This document shows positions 1 through 6,180 of a DNA stretch of 16,654 bases, piece by piece. The stretch comes from JAFDWI01 sp964544305 (GTDB lineage: Bacteria > Actinomycetota > Acidimicrobiia > Acidimicrobiales > Iamiaceae). The position numbers and the translations under genes are program-made. Where the stretch lies: the NCBI GenBank assembly GCA_964544305.1, contig CAZJAZ010000055.1, positions 1-16,654 of the forward strand, read 5' to 3'. The stretch's first letter is position 1; each line of letters starts with the position of its first letter. Under the pieces are notes generated by a model. The model had not been told where the DNA came from. It made no database searches and saw only the letters and a program-made list of their open reading frames with translations.

Positions 1-2
1 CT

Positions 3-78
3 TGGTGGTCGGGACCGGCGTCGATCCGGTGACCTCACGCTTTTCAGGCGTGCGCTCTGCCAACTGAGCTACCCGACC
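3..78 (-). tRNA. tRNA-Phe (anticodon GAA)
   Basis: Read on the minus strand, this folds as a full cloverleaf. It has a 7-bp acceptor stem (GGTCGGG with CCCGACC), a 4-bp D stem (GCTC with GAGC), a 5-bp anticodon stem (CACGC with GCGTG) around the loop CTGAAAA, and a T stem ACCGG/CCGGT. The loop places GAA at positions 34-36, which reads Phe codons. The discriminator is A and the 3' CCA is encoded (positions 5-3). It lies 44 bases downstream of the tRNA-Asp gene on the same strand, so the two are probably co-transcribed. Confidence 0.96.
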
Positions 79-122
79 ATGAGAGGCGAACCTCCCGGCC
101 AACCGGCCAGAGCCGGCTTGCG

Positions 123-197
123 CGGTCCCGACGAGATTTGAACTCGCGACCTCCGCCTTGACAGGGCGGCGTGAACTCCAGGCTTCACCACGGGACC
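123..197 (-). tRNA. tRNA-Asp (anticodon GTC)
   Basis: Minus-strand cloverleaf with acceptor stem GGTCCCG/CGGGACC, D stem GTGAA/TTCAC, anticodon stem CCGCC/GGCGG and loop CTGTCAA, which gives anticodon GTC (Asp). The discriminator base is G, as expected for tRNA-Asp. The 3' CCA is not encoded (the next bases are CGC), unlike the neighbouring tRNA-Phe, so CCA must be added after transcription. A TAGTGT hexamer at 241-236 on the minus strand could be the -10 box of this tRNA pair, but no clear -35 was seen. Confidence 0.96.
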
Positions 198-284
198 ATG
201 AATTGTTCCCGGCCTGTTTCCAAACCGGAGACGCAACACTAGCCGCAACGACCCATTCTGTGCACACCCGAATCGCAACCCGCC

Positions 285-290
285 TAGTAT
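285..290 (+). promoter_or_regulatory. Candidate -10 box of the PAS-GGDEF-EAL gene
   Basis: The hexamer TAGTAT fits a bacterial -10 box and ends 7 bases before the TTG at 298. Transcription would then begin at or next to that codon, as in the leaderless mRNAs common in actinobacteria. No convincing -35 was found at 16-18 bases upstream. The palindrome TGTGCACA at 259-266, midway between this gene and the divergent tRNAs, occupies roughly the -35 area. Evidence is positional only. Confidence 0.4.
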
Positions 291-297
291 CGAACAA

Positions 298-2733
298 TTG
301 GCAGCCGAGTTCTCACTGAACCGGTCGATCAAATTGAGGGGAACCGTGTTCGAACCTTTGCAACTCGAGTTGGGCGAAACCGGTGAGATCGTTGCAGCGG
401 TCGGTCCATTTCACGATCTCCTCAAACAGAGCGCGGCGACCACGATCGGACATTCGATCCTCGATCTTGTGAACCCGAACGACTGGGCGCGACTCCATGG
501 CATCGTGCATCCCGGCAAAGTGCTCGCGGTCGCAAACGGCGTTGCGGTGCGCATCATGGATTCAGCCCATCGATCAATCTGGGTGGAATTCTCCATCGAA
601 CACGCGACGAGCACCAACAAGTCCAGCGCATACCACGTCACGATGTTGCCATATTCAACGAATCTTGCCACGGCAGACATGCGTATCCTTGATGTCCGCA
701 CGCATCAAACGATCGTGCAACAGTCAGCCGACGTGGTCATGGTGGTTGACCCAGATGGAACCATCCGTTTCACAAACCCGGCCATGTCAAAGCTTTTTGG
801 CCGAGAACTTGAAGAAATCGAAGGCACCCAAGTGCTCGAGATGGTGCACGAAAGCGATCACGACGCGCTCACCAACGCGATTGCGTACCTGCTTGAAGAT
901 CCGGCGACCCCACAGCGTGTTGAGTTCCGCGTACGTCACCGTGACGGTTCATATCGGTGGATCGATGGTTGGGTGCAGAATCACCTGGATTATCCGGAGA
1001 TTGGTGCGCTTCTTGGAACCGGACGTGACGTGACCGAACGTCACCGCGCCGAAGAAGCACTCGCGGCCAGCGAGGAGCGGTTTCGCTCGCTCACGGCGTC
1101 GTCGCCGAGCGCAATCTTTGAACTCGACAACGACGCCCGCGTCTGTTTTGCAAACGACCGCTGGGTCGAAGTCACCGGTCGTTCTCATCAAGAGGTCGAC
1201 GACGTATTTGATGTGCTTCTCGCTGAAGATGCAAACACGCTGCGCGCATTGTGGCGCTCAGATTTTCGCCTCGATGGACTTGACGAAAAGGTGCGTGTCG
1301 TTCGGCGCGACGGATCGTTGCGTTGGGTTGAGTTGCGGACTCGTCCGGTGCACGACACCGAAGGCGATGTCACCACGCATGTGGGAACCCTCCACGATGT
1401 CACCGATGTTGAGATGGCGCACCGAAAGCTCGAACATCTCGCATCACATGACACGTTGACCGGGCTGCCCAATCGGGCGCTGCTGCGGGATCGACTGCGT
1501 GACGCGGTGGCGAGCGCAAAGAAGCATGGCAATTCGCTGGCGTTGTTGTTTGTTGATCTCGATCATTTCAAAGTTGTCAATGACAGCCTTGGCCATCATG
1601 CGGGCGATCAAGTGTTGGTTGCGGTCGCCGATCGACTCAGCGAACTTGTCCGACCTGATGATGTCGTGGCCCGCTTTGGCGGCGATGAGTTTGTCATCTT
1701 GTGTGCGCCGGTCACTTCAGCCGATCAGACCGTCAACTTGGCCGACCGAATCAGGCAGCTCGTATCGGGTGGGGTTGAGATCGACGGCGAGCAAGTGCAT
1801 GTGTCGGTGAGCGTTGGCGTCGTCATGGGAGATGGAAGCACTTCCCCGGAGGCAATGCTACGCGACGCAGATAGTGCGATGTACGCGGCAAAGAACGAGG
1901 GTCGAGATCGTGCCCGTGTGTTTGATGACGAGATGCATCGCAGCGCAATGGAGCGCCTCACCATTGAATCTGGCTTGCGTCAAGCACGTGATCGGGCTGA
2001 GTTCCATCTGTCGTTCCAGCCAATTGTTGATGTGAACACCCGCATTGTTTCTGGCATTGAGGTGCTCTTGCGATGGAATCACCCCACACGTGGCGTGCTT
2101 GGACCCGACGAGTTCATGGACATTGCCGAAGAGACCGGTCTACTTGGCGATCTTGGCACCTGGGTTCTCGACGAAGCCTGCACGGTTGCCGCGACCTGGG
2201 CCGAGATTGTTGAGAATCCACCGGATCTGTTTGTGAACCTCGCGGCTGCGCAACTCGTTGATCCCCGGCTCGTTGAAGCGGTCAAAGCGGTGATTTCATC
2301 GACCAGTATCAGCCCATCAAAAGTGGTGCTTGAAGTTACCGAGCGCATGTTGATGACCTCGCCAGAGCAGATCGCCGCGAAGCTCGGCGCACTGCGTGAT
2401 CTTGGTGTGCGCATCGCCATAGACGATTTTGGGACGGGGTACAGTTCGCTCAGCCATCTCACGCGGCTCCCCGTTGATGTCTTGAAAATTGATCAGTCGT
2501 TTGTCGCTGGCCTCAAGATCAGCGCGGCGGATCATCAAGTCACAGCGGCGGTCATCGCGCTCGCACGAGCGCTCGGACTGCAAACCGTCGCTGAAGGCGT
2601 CGAACACCCAGATCAGGGTGAGACACTCAAAGAACTCGGTTGTGACCTCGTGCAAGGCTTTTACTACGCGGAGCCGGTGTCTGCGGTTGAAGTTGCAAAG
2701 ATCCTTGATGCAACGTTGCCGGTCGTTTCGTGA
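298..2733 (+). CDS. PAS-PAS-GGDEF-EAL cyclic-di-GMP signalling protein
   Basis: An 811-residue cytoplasmic protein predicted to make and/or break down cyclic di-GMP under sensory control; no membrane segments are seen. A weak PAS-like stretch at about 20-120 is followed by two PAS/PAC units (about 135-250 and 257-375). The GGDEF domain (about 378-540) has an intact GGDEF motif at 461-465 and an RxxD product-inhibition site (RPDD, 452-455) at the usual five-residue spacing. The EAL domain (about 560-805) has EVL in place of EAL at 588-590, DDFGTGYSSL from 709, LKID and AEGVE (E766). The metal and substrate residues therefore look intact in both domains. The start is uncertain: TTG 298 fits a leaderless mRNA, but GTG 346 follows GAGGGG closely and would remove 16 residues. 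The stop overlaps the next gene by 4 bases (GTGA), so redox enzymes are probably co-transcribed with it. The direction of net activity cannot be told from sequence. Confidence 0.95.
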   Translation: MAAEFSLNRSIKLRGTVFEPLQLELGETGEIVAAVGPFHDLLKQSAATTIGHSILDLVNPNDWARLHGIVHPGKVLAVANGVAVRIMDSAHRSIWVEFSIEHATSTNKSSAYHVTMLPYSTNLATADMRILDVRTHQTIVQQSADVVMVVDPDGTIRFTNPAMSKLFGRELEEIEGTQVLEMVHESDHDALTNAIAYLLEDPATPQRVEFRVRHRDGSYRWIDGWVQNHLDYPEIGALLGTGRDVTERHRAEEALAASEERFRSLTASSPSAIFELDNDARVCFANDRWVEVTGRSHQEVDDVFDVLLAEDANTLRALWRSDFRLDGLDEKVRVVRRDGSLRWVELRTRPVHDTEGDVTTHVGTLHDVTDVEMAHRKLEHLASHDTLTGLPNRALLRDRLRDAVASAKKHGNSLALLFVDLDHFKVVNDSLGHHAGDQVLVAVADRLSELVRPDDVVARFGGDEFVILCAPVTSADQTVNLADRIRQLVSGGVEIDGEQVHVSVSVGVVMGDGSTSPEAMLRDADSAMYAAKNEGRDRARVFDDEMHRSAMERLTIESGLRQARDRAEFHLSFQPIVDVNTRIVSGIEVLLRWNHPTRGVLGPDEFMDIAEETGLLGDLGTWVLDEACTVAATWAEIVENPPDLFVNLAAAQLVDPRLVEAVKAVISSTSISPSKVVLEVTERMLMTSPEQIAAKLGALRDLGVRIAIDDFGTGYSSLSHLTRLPVDVLKIDQSFVAGLKISAADHQVTAAVIALARALGLQTVAEGVEHPDQGETLKELGCDLVQGFYYAEPVSAVEVAKILDATLPVVS

Positions 2734-3785
2734 GAGCTTTTCGCCTAACGCAATGGGGTGAGCCAACTCGGATTGTCGAAACGCCCCGACCGCAATTGAG
2801 AGGCGGCCAATTGTTGGTTCGGGTGGCCGCTAACGGCCTGTGTCATTCGGATGCGATGATCAGCCGCATGCCGCAATCGTTTGGGGAAACGCTTGGATGG
2901 CAGGTGCCATTTACGTTGGGTCACGAGATCGCCGGGTGGGTTGAACAGGTGGGCGATGGCGTGGATGCGTCGTTGGTCGGCCAGGCAGTTGTGTTGGTTT
3001 CGCCAGCTTCGTGTGGCACGTGCCCAAGCTGTCTGGCGGGGCATGAGAATCGATGTCGACACGGCGATGTTGGCCGGGGATTTGGCCGTGACGGTGGTCT
3101 GGCTCCTGTTGTGATTGCTGATTCGCCGCGTGAGGTGGTGCCAATTGGCGATCTTGATCCGGTGGCCGCGGCACCACTCACCGATGCCGGAGCCACCGCG
3201 CTCCATGGAGTGCGCAAAGGACTCGATCTCGTTGGGGGCGACGCGAAAGAAGCGATCGTGATCGGTGCGGGTGGTCTCGGCGTCTTTGCGGTGCAATTCT
3301 TGGGTGCGCTGAGCAGCGCGCACATTGTGGCCATTGATACCAACGAGAGACGTCGAGTTGCCGCAAGTCGTGCAGGGGCTCGCGAGGTGATCGAGGGTGT
3401 TGACGATCAGACCGCGGCGATCGTGCACGAAATCACGGGTGGCGACGGCGCTGAGTTGGTCCTTGATTTTGTGGGAACCGACGAAACGATTGCTTGTGGC
3501 CTGGCCGCGACCGCACGCGGCGGTGCGTTCGGATTGATTGGAGCCGCCGGTGGAACGTTGCGCAAACCGTGGTTTGGGACGCTTCCACGCGACGCATACG
3601 TGTTCACATTCCAAGGTTCCGACATTCGTGATCTTGTCAGTGCAATTGACCTCGCGGCGCAAGGACGAATTGTGTCTCGCATTGAACGATTCACCTTTGA
3701 TGATGTGACCAGTGCCTATGAGGCGCTTGAACATGGCGAGCTTGAAGGTCGGGCGGTCGTGATCCCTGACGCTTCGCACCACTAA
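2730..3785 (+). CDS. Zinc-dependent alcohol dehydrogenase (MDR family)
   Basis: A 351-residue medium-chain dehydrogenase/reductase that would oxidise an alcohol, or reduce the carbonyl, with NAD(H). Catalytic-zinc ligands fit Cys38 (GLCHSD), His65-Glu66 (GHE) and Asp152 (PLTDAG). The Cys-to-Asp change at the third ligand matches secondary-alcohol dehydrogenases such as ADH-A of Rhodococcus ruber, recalled from general knowledge. The structural-zinc lobe has four cysteines at 95, 98, 101 and 109. The Rossmann motif is GAGGLG at 179-184, and Asp203 at the end of the second strand favours NAD over NADP. The GTG start overlaps the stop of the GGDEF-EAL gene (GTGA), and no good Shine-Dalgarno is visible, so translation is probably coupled. 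The substrate is unknown. The aldo/keto reductase that follows suggests shared carbonyl or alcohol metabolism. Confidence 0.95.
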   Translation: MRAFRLTQWGEPTRIVETPRPQLRGGQLLVRVAANGLCHSDAMISRMPQSFGETLGWQVPFTLGHEIAGWVEQVGDGVDASLVGQAVVLVSPASCGTCPSCLAGHENRCRHGDVGRGFGRDGGLAPVVIADSPREVVPIGDLDPVAAAPLTDAGATALHGVRKGLDLVGGDAKEAIVIGAGGLGVFAVQFLGALSSAHIVAIDTNERRRVAASRAGAREVIEGVDDQTAAIVHEITGGDGAELVLDFVGTDETIACGLAATARGGAFGLIGAAGGTLRKPWFGTLPRDAYVFTFQGSDIRDLVSAIDLAAQGRIVSRIERFTFDDVTSAYEALEHGELEGRAVVIPDASHH

Positions 3786-3795
3786 CTTGGCAACC

Positions 3796-4782
3796 ATGAC
3801 CGAATCAATCGAAACGTTCGCTGGAACCGACGTACCAGTGCCGGTTATGGGAGTTGGCACGTGGGCATGGGGCGATAAGCGCACGTGGGGGATGGGCGGG
3901 TACGACCATGGTCTTACGTTCGAGACGATTACGGACGCGTGGCAGACCTCGATTGACGCGGGTGTGACATTGTTTGATACGGCGGAGGCCTATGGCGAAG
4001 GTGAATCCGAGCGGATCATTGGCAAGCTGCGTGCGGCTGACCCGCAGCGTGCTTCGAAAGCGGTGATTGCCTCGAAGTTCATGCCGATGCCTTGGAAACT
4101 CAATGTGAAGAAGTCGCTCATTGACGCTGCGAAAGCATCGAGAGAACGACTTGGCATTGAACGCATTGATTTGTATCAGATCCATGGGCCCATCAGCTTG
4201 CGTAGCATTCCCGCCCAGGCCGAGGCACTCGCGCAAGCGCACGGTGACGGTGTGGTGAACGCGGTGGGTATCTCAAACTTTTCACCCAAGGAAACTCGTC
4301 GCTTTGACGAAGAGCTTCGCAAGCGTGATCTGCGTCTTGCATCGAACCAGGTCGAGTTTTCGTTGCTGCGCACGATCCCGATTGCGTCGGGCTTGCTGTC
4401 GACGTGTGCGGATCTTGGTGTGGTGGTGCTGGCGTATTCACCGATTGGCCAGGGGCGCCTCACGGGAAAGTATTCGGCGGAGAATCCACCACCGGGCAAA
4501 CGCAATTTTTCGACCTATCCAATGGAAAAGATCGATCCATTGGTCGACAAGCTCCGTGGCATTGGTGAGGCCCACGATGCAAAGACCCCATCGCAGGTTG
4601 CATTGAATTGGTTGATGCGTCGGGGAACGTTGCCGATTCCCGGTGCAAAGAACGGTGATCAGGCTGCACAGAATGCGGGCGCGGTCGGCTGGAAGCTCAC
4701 CGCATCTGAGTTGACTGCGTTGAATGAGGCGGCGTTCCCCGGTATCTGGTCGATGCAGAATCGGATTTGGCAGCACGGCTAA
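3796..4782 (+). CDS. Aldo/keto reductase
   Basis: A 328-residue TIM-barrel oxidoreductase expected to reduce aldehydes or ketones with NADPH in the cytoplasm. The catalytic tetrad is visible, counting from this ATG: Asp61 and Tyr66 (FDTAEAYG), Lys94 (VIASKF) and His130 (LYQIHGP). The C-terminal GAKNGDQAAQN segment matches the family's cofactor-phosphate loop. I chose ATG 3796, which leaves the usual short lead into the first barrel strand. An in-frame TTG at 3787 would add MAT. Neither start has a clear ribosome binding site. The gene begins 10 bases after the alcohol dehydrogenase stop on the same strand and is probably the last gene of that operon, since a perfect 51-bp palindrome follows 47 bases past its stop. 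The substrate is unknown. Confidence 0.94.
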   Translation: MTESIETFAGTDVPVPVMGVGTWAWGDKRTWGMGGYDHGLTFETITDAWQTSIDAGVTLFDTAEAYGEGESERIIGKLRAADPQRASKAVIASKFMPMPWKLNVKKSLIDAAKASRERLGIERIDLYQIHGPISLRSIPAQAEALAQAHGDGVVNAVGISNFSPKETRRFDEELRKRDLRLASNQVEFSLLRTIPIASGLLSTCADLGVVVLAYSPIGQGRLTGKYSAENPPPGKRNFSTYPMEKIDPLVDKLRGIGEAHDAKTPSQVALNWLMRRGTLPIPGAKNGDQAAQNAGAVGWKLTASELTALNEAAFPGIWSMQNRIWQHG

Positions 4783-4829
4783 CGGCCGCACCTCTTCTTT
4801 CGTTCCGGCCTTCCTTCCGGCCTTCTTTT

Positions 4830-4880
4830 CGAAATCTGACGCGTTCTGGCCCCTATGGGGCCAGAACGCGTCAGATTTCG
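4830..4880. repeat. 51-bp perfect palindrome, copy 1 of 3
   Basis: Arms 4830-4853 and 4857-4880 are perfect reverse complements (24 bp) around the loop TAT. The arm begins CGAAATCTGACGCGTT and ends with CTGGCCCC. It shares its architecture with the copies at 8269 and 9223. It lies after the aldo/keto reductase and before the PadR operator, and a smaller direct repeat TTCCGGCC sits at 4803-4810 and 4815-4822. As RNA it would form a very stable hairpin and could end or protect the upstream transcript. It lacks a U-tract on either strand (A-rich GGAGGAAAAAA follows), so it is not a textbook intrinsic terminator. Confidence 0.95.
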
Positions 4881-4892
4881 GAGGAAAAAACT

Positions 4893-4921
4893 AACTACTG
4901 AGTATTGACTACTGAGTAGTT
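4893..4921. promoter_or_regulatory. Candidate PadR operator: two ACTACTGAGTA repeats
   Basis: ACTACTGAGTA occurs twice, at 4894-4904 and 4908-4918, with a 14-base period. Each copy holds the 9-bp dyad TACTGAGTA. The second extends to the 13-bp palindrome ACTACTGAGTAGT (4908-4920). Outer half-sites AACTACT (4893-4899) and AGTAGTT (4915-4921) add a further dyad. The block overlaps the -35 box of the PadR promoter, which is where an autorepressor would act. That PadR binds here is inferred. Confidence 0.65.
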
Positions 4922-4933
4922 ATCCGCGATGAT
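4905..4933 (+). promoter_or_regulatory. Candidate promoter of the PadR-ABC operon
   Basis: TTGACT (4905-4910) is a near-consensus -35. With a 17-base spacer it faces GATGAT (4928-4933), a 4/6 match to TATAAT. Transcription would start about 4940, the A of the PadR ATG, implying a leaderless mRNA; no Shine-Dalgarno is visible before that ATG. The -35 sits inside the repeated dyads of the candidate operator. Confidence 0.5.
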
Positions 4934-4939
4934 GGGCGC

Positions 4940-5482
4940 ATGTCAGTTCCCGACGGCCTCCTCGTGCTCCTGTCCCAAGGACCACGCCACGGCTACCAAC
5001 TCGCGACCGAGTTCGCCCAAAGCACCGCCGGTCGATGGTCGATCAACACCGGTCAGGTGTATACGACCCTTGAACGTCTTGTACGTGATGGGTTCGCCGA
5101 ACTCGACGGCGTCGACCCAGAAGACCCACGCCGGCGCATCTACCGGCTCACGCCAACCGGTGACGCCCGCGCGGAAAGCTGGCTGTTCGCATCCCCCGCC
5201 GTCACCGCTGAACCACGCAGCGACCTCCTCTTGCAGATTCTCCTCGCCGTCGCCACCCGACACGACCAGGCACTCCAACTGATCGACGGTCAGCGGCGTC
5301 AACTCATTGAAGCGCTCCAAGAACGCCGCAAGGCACAACGAAGTGAACCCGAAACCCTCCTCGACCAAATCGCTACTGACGCGGCCGCAAGCCGTATAGA
5401 GGCCGACCTGGCCTGGCTTGATCGCTGCGAAGCCCGTCTCCGTGCCACAGCAACGCAACCCAACAAGGAGCAATCCTCATGA
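4940..5482 (+). CDS. PadR-family transcriptional repressor
   Basis: A 180-residue DNA-binding regulator. The N-terminal winged helix-turn-helix (about 3-80) has the PadR signatures: LLVLLSQGPRHGYQL at the start, then the recognition region with GQVYTTLERLVRDGF and the wing RRRIYRLTPTG. The rest (about 90-170) is helical with many charged residues and matches the dimerisation region of PadR proteins of this length. PadR repressors usually control an adjacent transporter and lift off when a ligand binds. Here the gene comes first and its stop overlaps the ATPase start (ATGA), so it is in the same transcript. Repeated dyads over the promoter suggest self-repression. The start at ATG 4940 fits a leaderless transcript. 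The ligand is unknown. Confidence 0.93.
   Translation: MSVPDGLLVLLSQGPRHGYQLATEFAQSTAGRWSINTGQVYTTLERLVRDGFAELDGVDPEDPRRRIYRLTPTGDARAESWLFASPAVTAEPRSDLLLQILLAVATRHDQALQLIDGQRRQLIEALQERRKAQRSEPETLLDQIATDAAASRIEADLAWLDRCEARLRATATQPNKEQSS
5465..5470 (+). promoter_or_regulatory. Ribosome binding site of the ABC ATPase
   Basis: AAGGAG lies 8 bases before ATG 5479, inside the end of the PadR gene. It fixes the ATPase start and allows translation independent of pure coupling. Confidence 0.8.
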
Positions 5483-6180
5483 CCGATTCCGCAATAGAGC
5501 TTGATCACGTTGTTGCCCACCGTGCGACGGGGCGCGGCGCGCTTGAAGTTGTCCACGACCTCAGCCTGAGCCTTCAAGCAAACGAGTTTGTTGCCCTCAT
5601 GGGTCCATCTGGATCGGGCAAGTCCAGCATCATCTACCTCGCGTGTGGCCTCCTCAAGCCGACTTCGGGGCGAGTCGGGGTCAATGGGCAATGGGTCCAA
5701 CCGAGCAGCTGGGCCACCATCCGACGTCGAACGATCGGTGTCGTACATCAACGCCTTGACTTGCTCGACGGCATTGACGTTCTCGACAATGTGGCGTTGC
5801 CGTTGTTACTGGACGGCGTGCGTGTCACCGAAGCACAACGCCAGGCCCGCGCAGCGATGGAGCGCCTCGGCATTGACAGCCTTTCTGGCGCGCTACCCCA
5901 GGAGTTGTCGGTCGGAGAACAACAGCTCGTAGCGGTCGCTCGGGCAGTGGTTGGCGAACGCAAAATAGTGCTCGCTGACGAACCAACTGCCGCGCTCGAC
6001 ACGCTCAGTGCGGAGCGAGTGGTGGGTGTTCTTGCCGATCTTGCCGATTCTGGCTTGGTCGTATTGATGGCGACCCATGACGCCCGCATGGCGACTTGGG
6101 CACAGCGCGTCGAGCACCTGCGCGACGGCGCCTTGACATCGAATGCATTGCACACGTCCGTTTCTGGAGGAGTCTCATGA
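5479..6180 (+). CDS. ABC transporter ATPase, MacB/LolD type
   Basis: A 233-residue nucleotide-binding subunit that would power the permease encoded next. Walker A is GPSGSGKS (42-49), the Q-loop glutamine is Gln91 (VVHQ), the signature is LSVGEQQ (143-149) and Walker B is IVLADEPT with Asp167-Glu168; the switch histidine is in MATHD. The signature has Val where LSGGEQ is usual, a mild change. Length and layout match ATPases that pair with FtsX-like (MacB-type) permeases. It overlaps the PadR gene by ATGA and the permease by ATGA, so the three form one unit. Such pairs typically export drugs, peptides or lipids, or act as envelope mechanotransmitters. The substrate cannot be told from sequence. 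Confidence 0.95.
   Translation: MTDSAIELDHVVAHRATGRGALEVVHDLSLSLQANEFVALMGPSGSGKSSIIYLACGLLKPTSGRVGVNGQWVQPSSWATIRRRTIGVVHQRLDLLDGIDVLDNVALPLLLDGVRVTEAQRQARAAMERLGIDSLSGALPQELSVGEQQLVAVARAVVGERKIVLADEPTAALDTLSAERVVGVLADLADSGLVVLMATHDARMATWAQRVEHLRDGALTSNALHTSVSGGVS
6166..6170 (+). promoter_or_regulatory. Ribosome binding site of the FtsX-like permease
   Basis: GGAGG sits 6 bases before ATG 6177. It decides the permease start against the in-frame upstream TTG at 6096, which would lie deep inside the ATPase gene. Confidence 0.8.

Noticed and set aside
1..300. tRNA genes as an attachment site for an integrated element
   Set aside because: No integrase, no repeated tRNA 3' fragment and no compositional break were seen in the window.
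2745..3884. Long minus-strand open frame (379 codons) opposite the alcohol dehydrogenase
   Set aside because: The plus-strand frame has clear zinc and Rossmann motifs. The antisense translation shows no family features and arises from codon bias in GC-rich DNA.
6096..6176. N-terminal extension of the permease from an upstream TTG
   Set aside because: It would overlap the ATPase gene by 85 bases and adds an Arg-rich lead. ATG 6177 has GGAGG at 6 bases and the ATGA overlap seen elsewhere in this operon.
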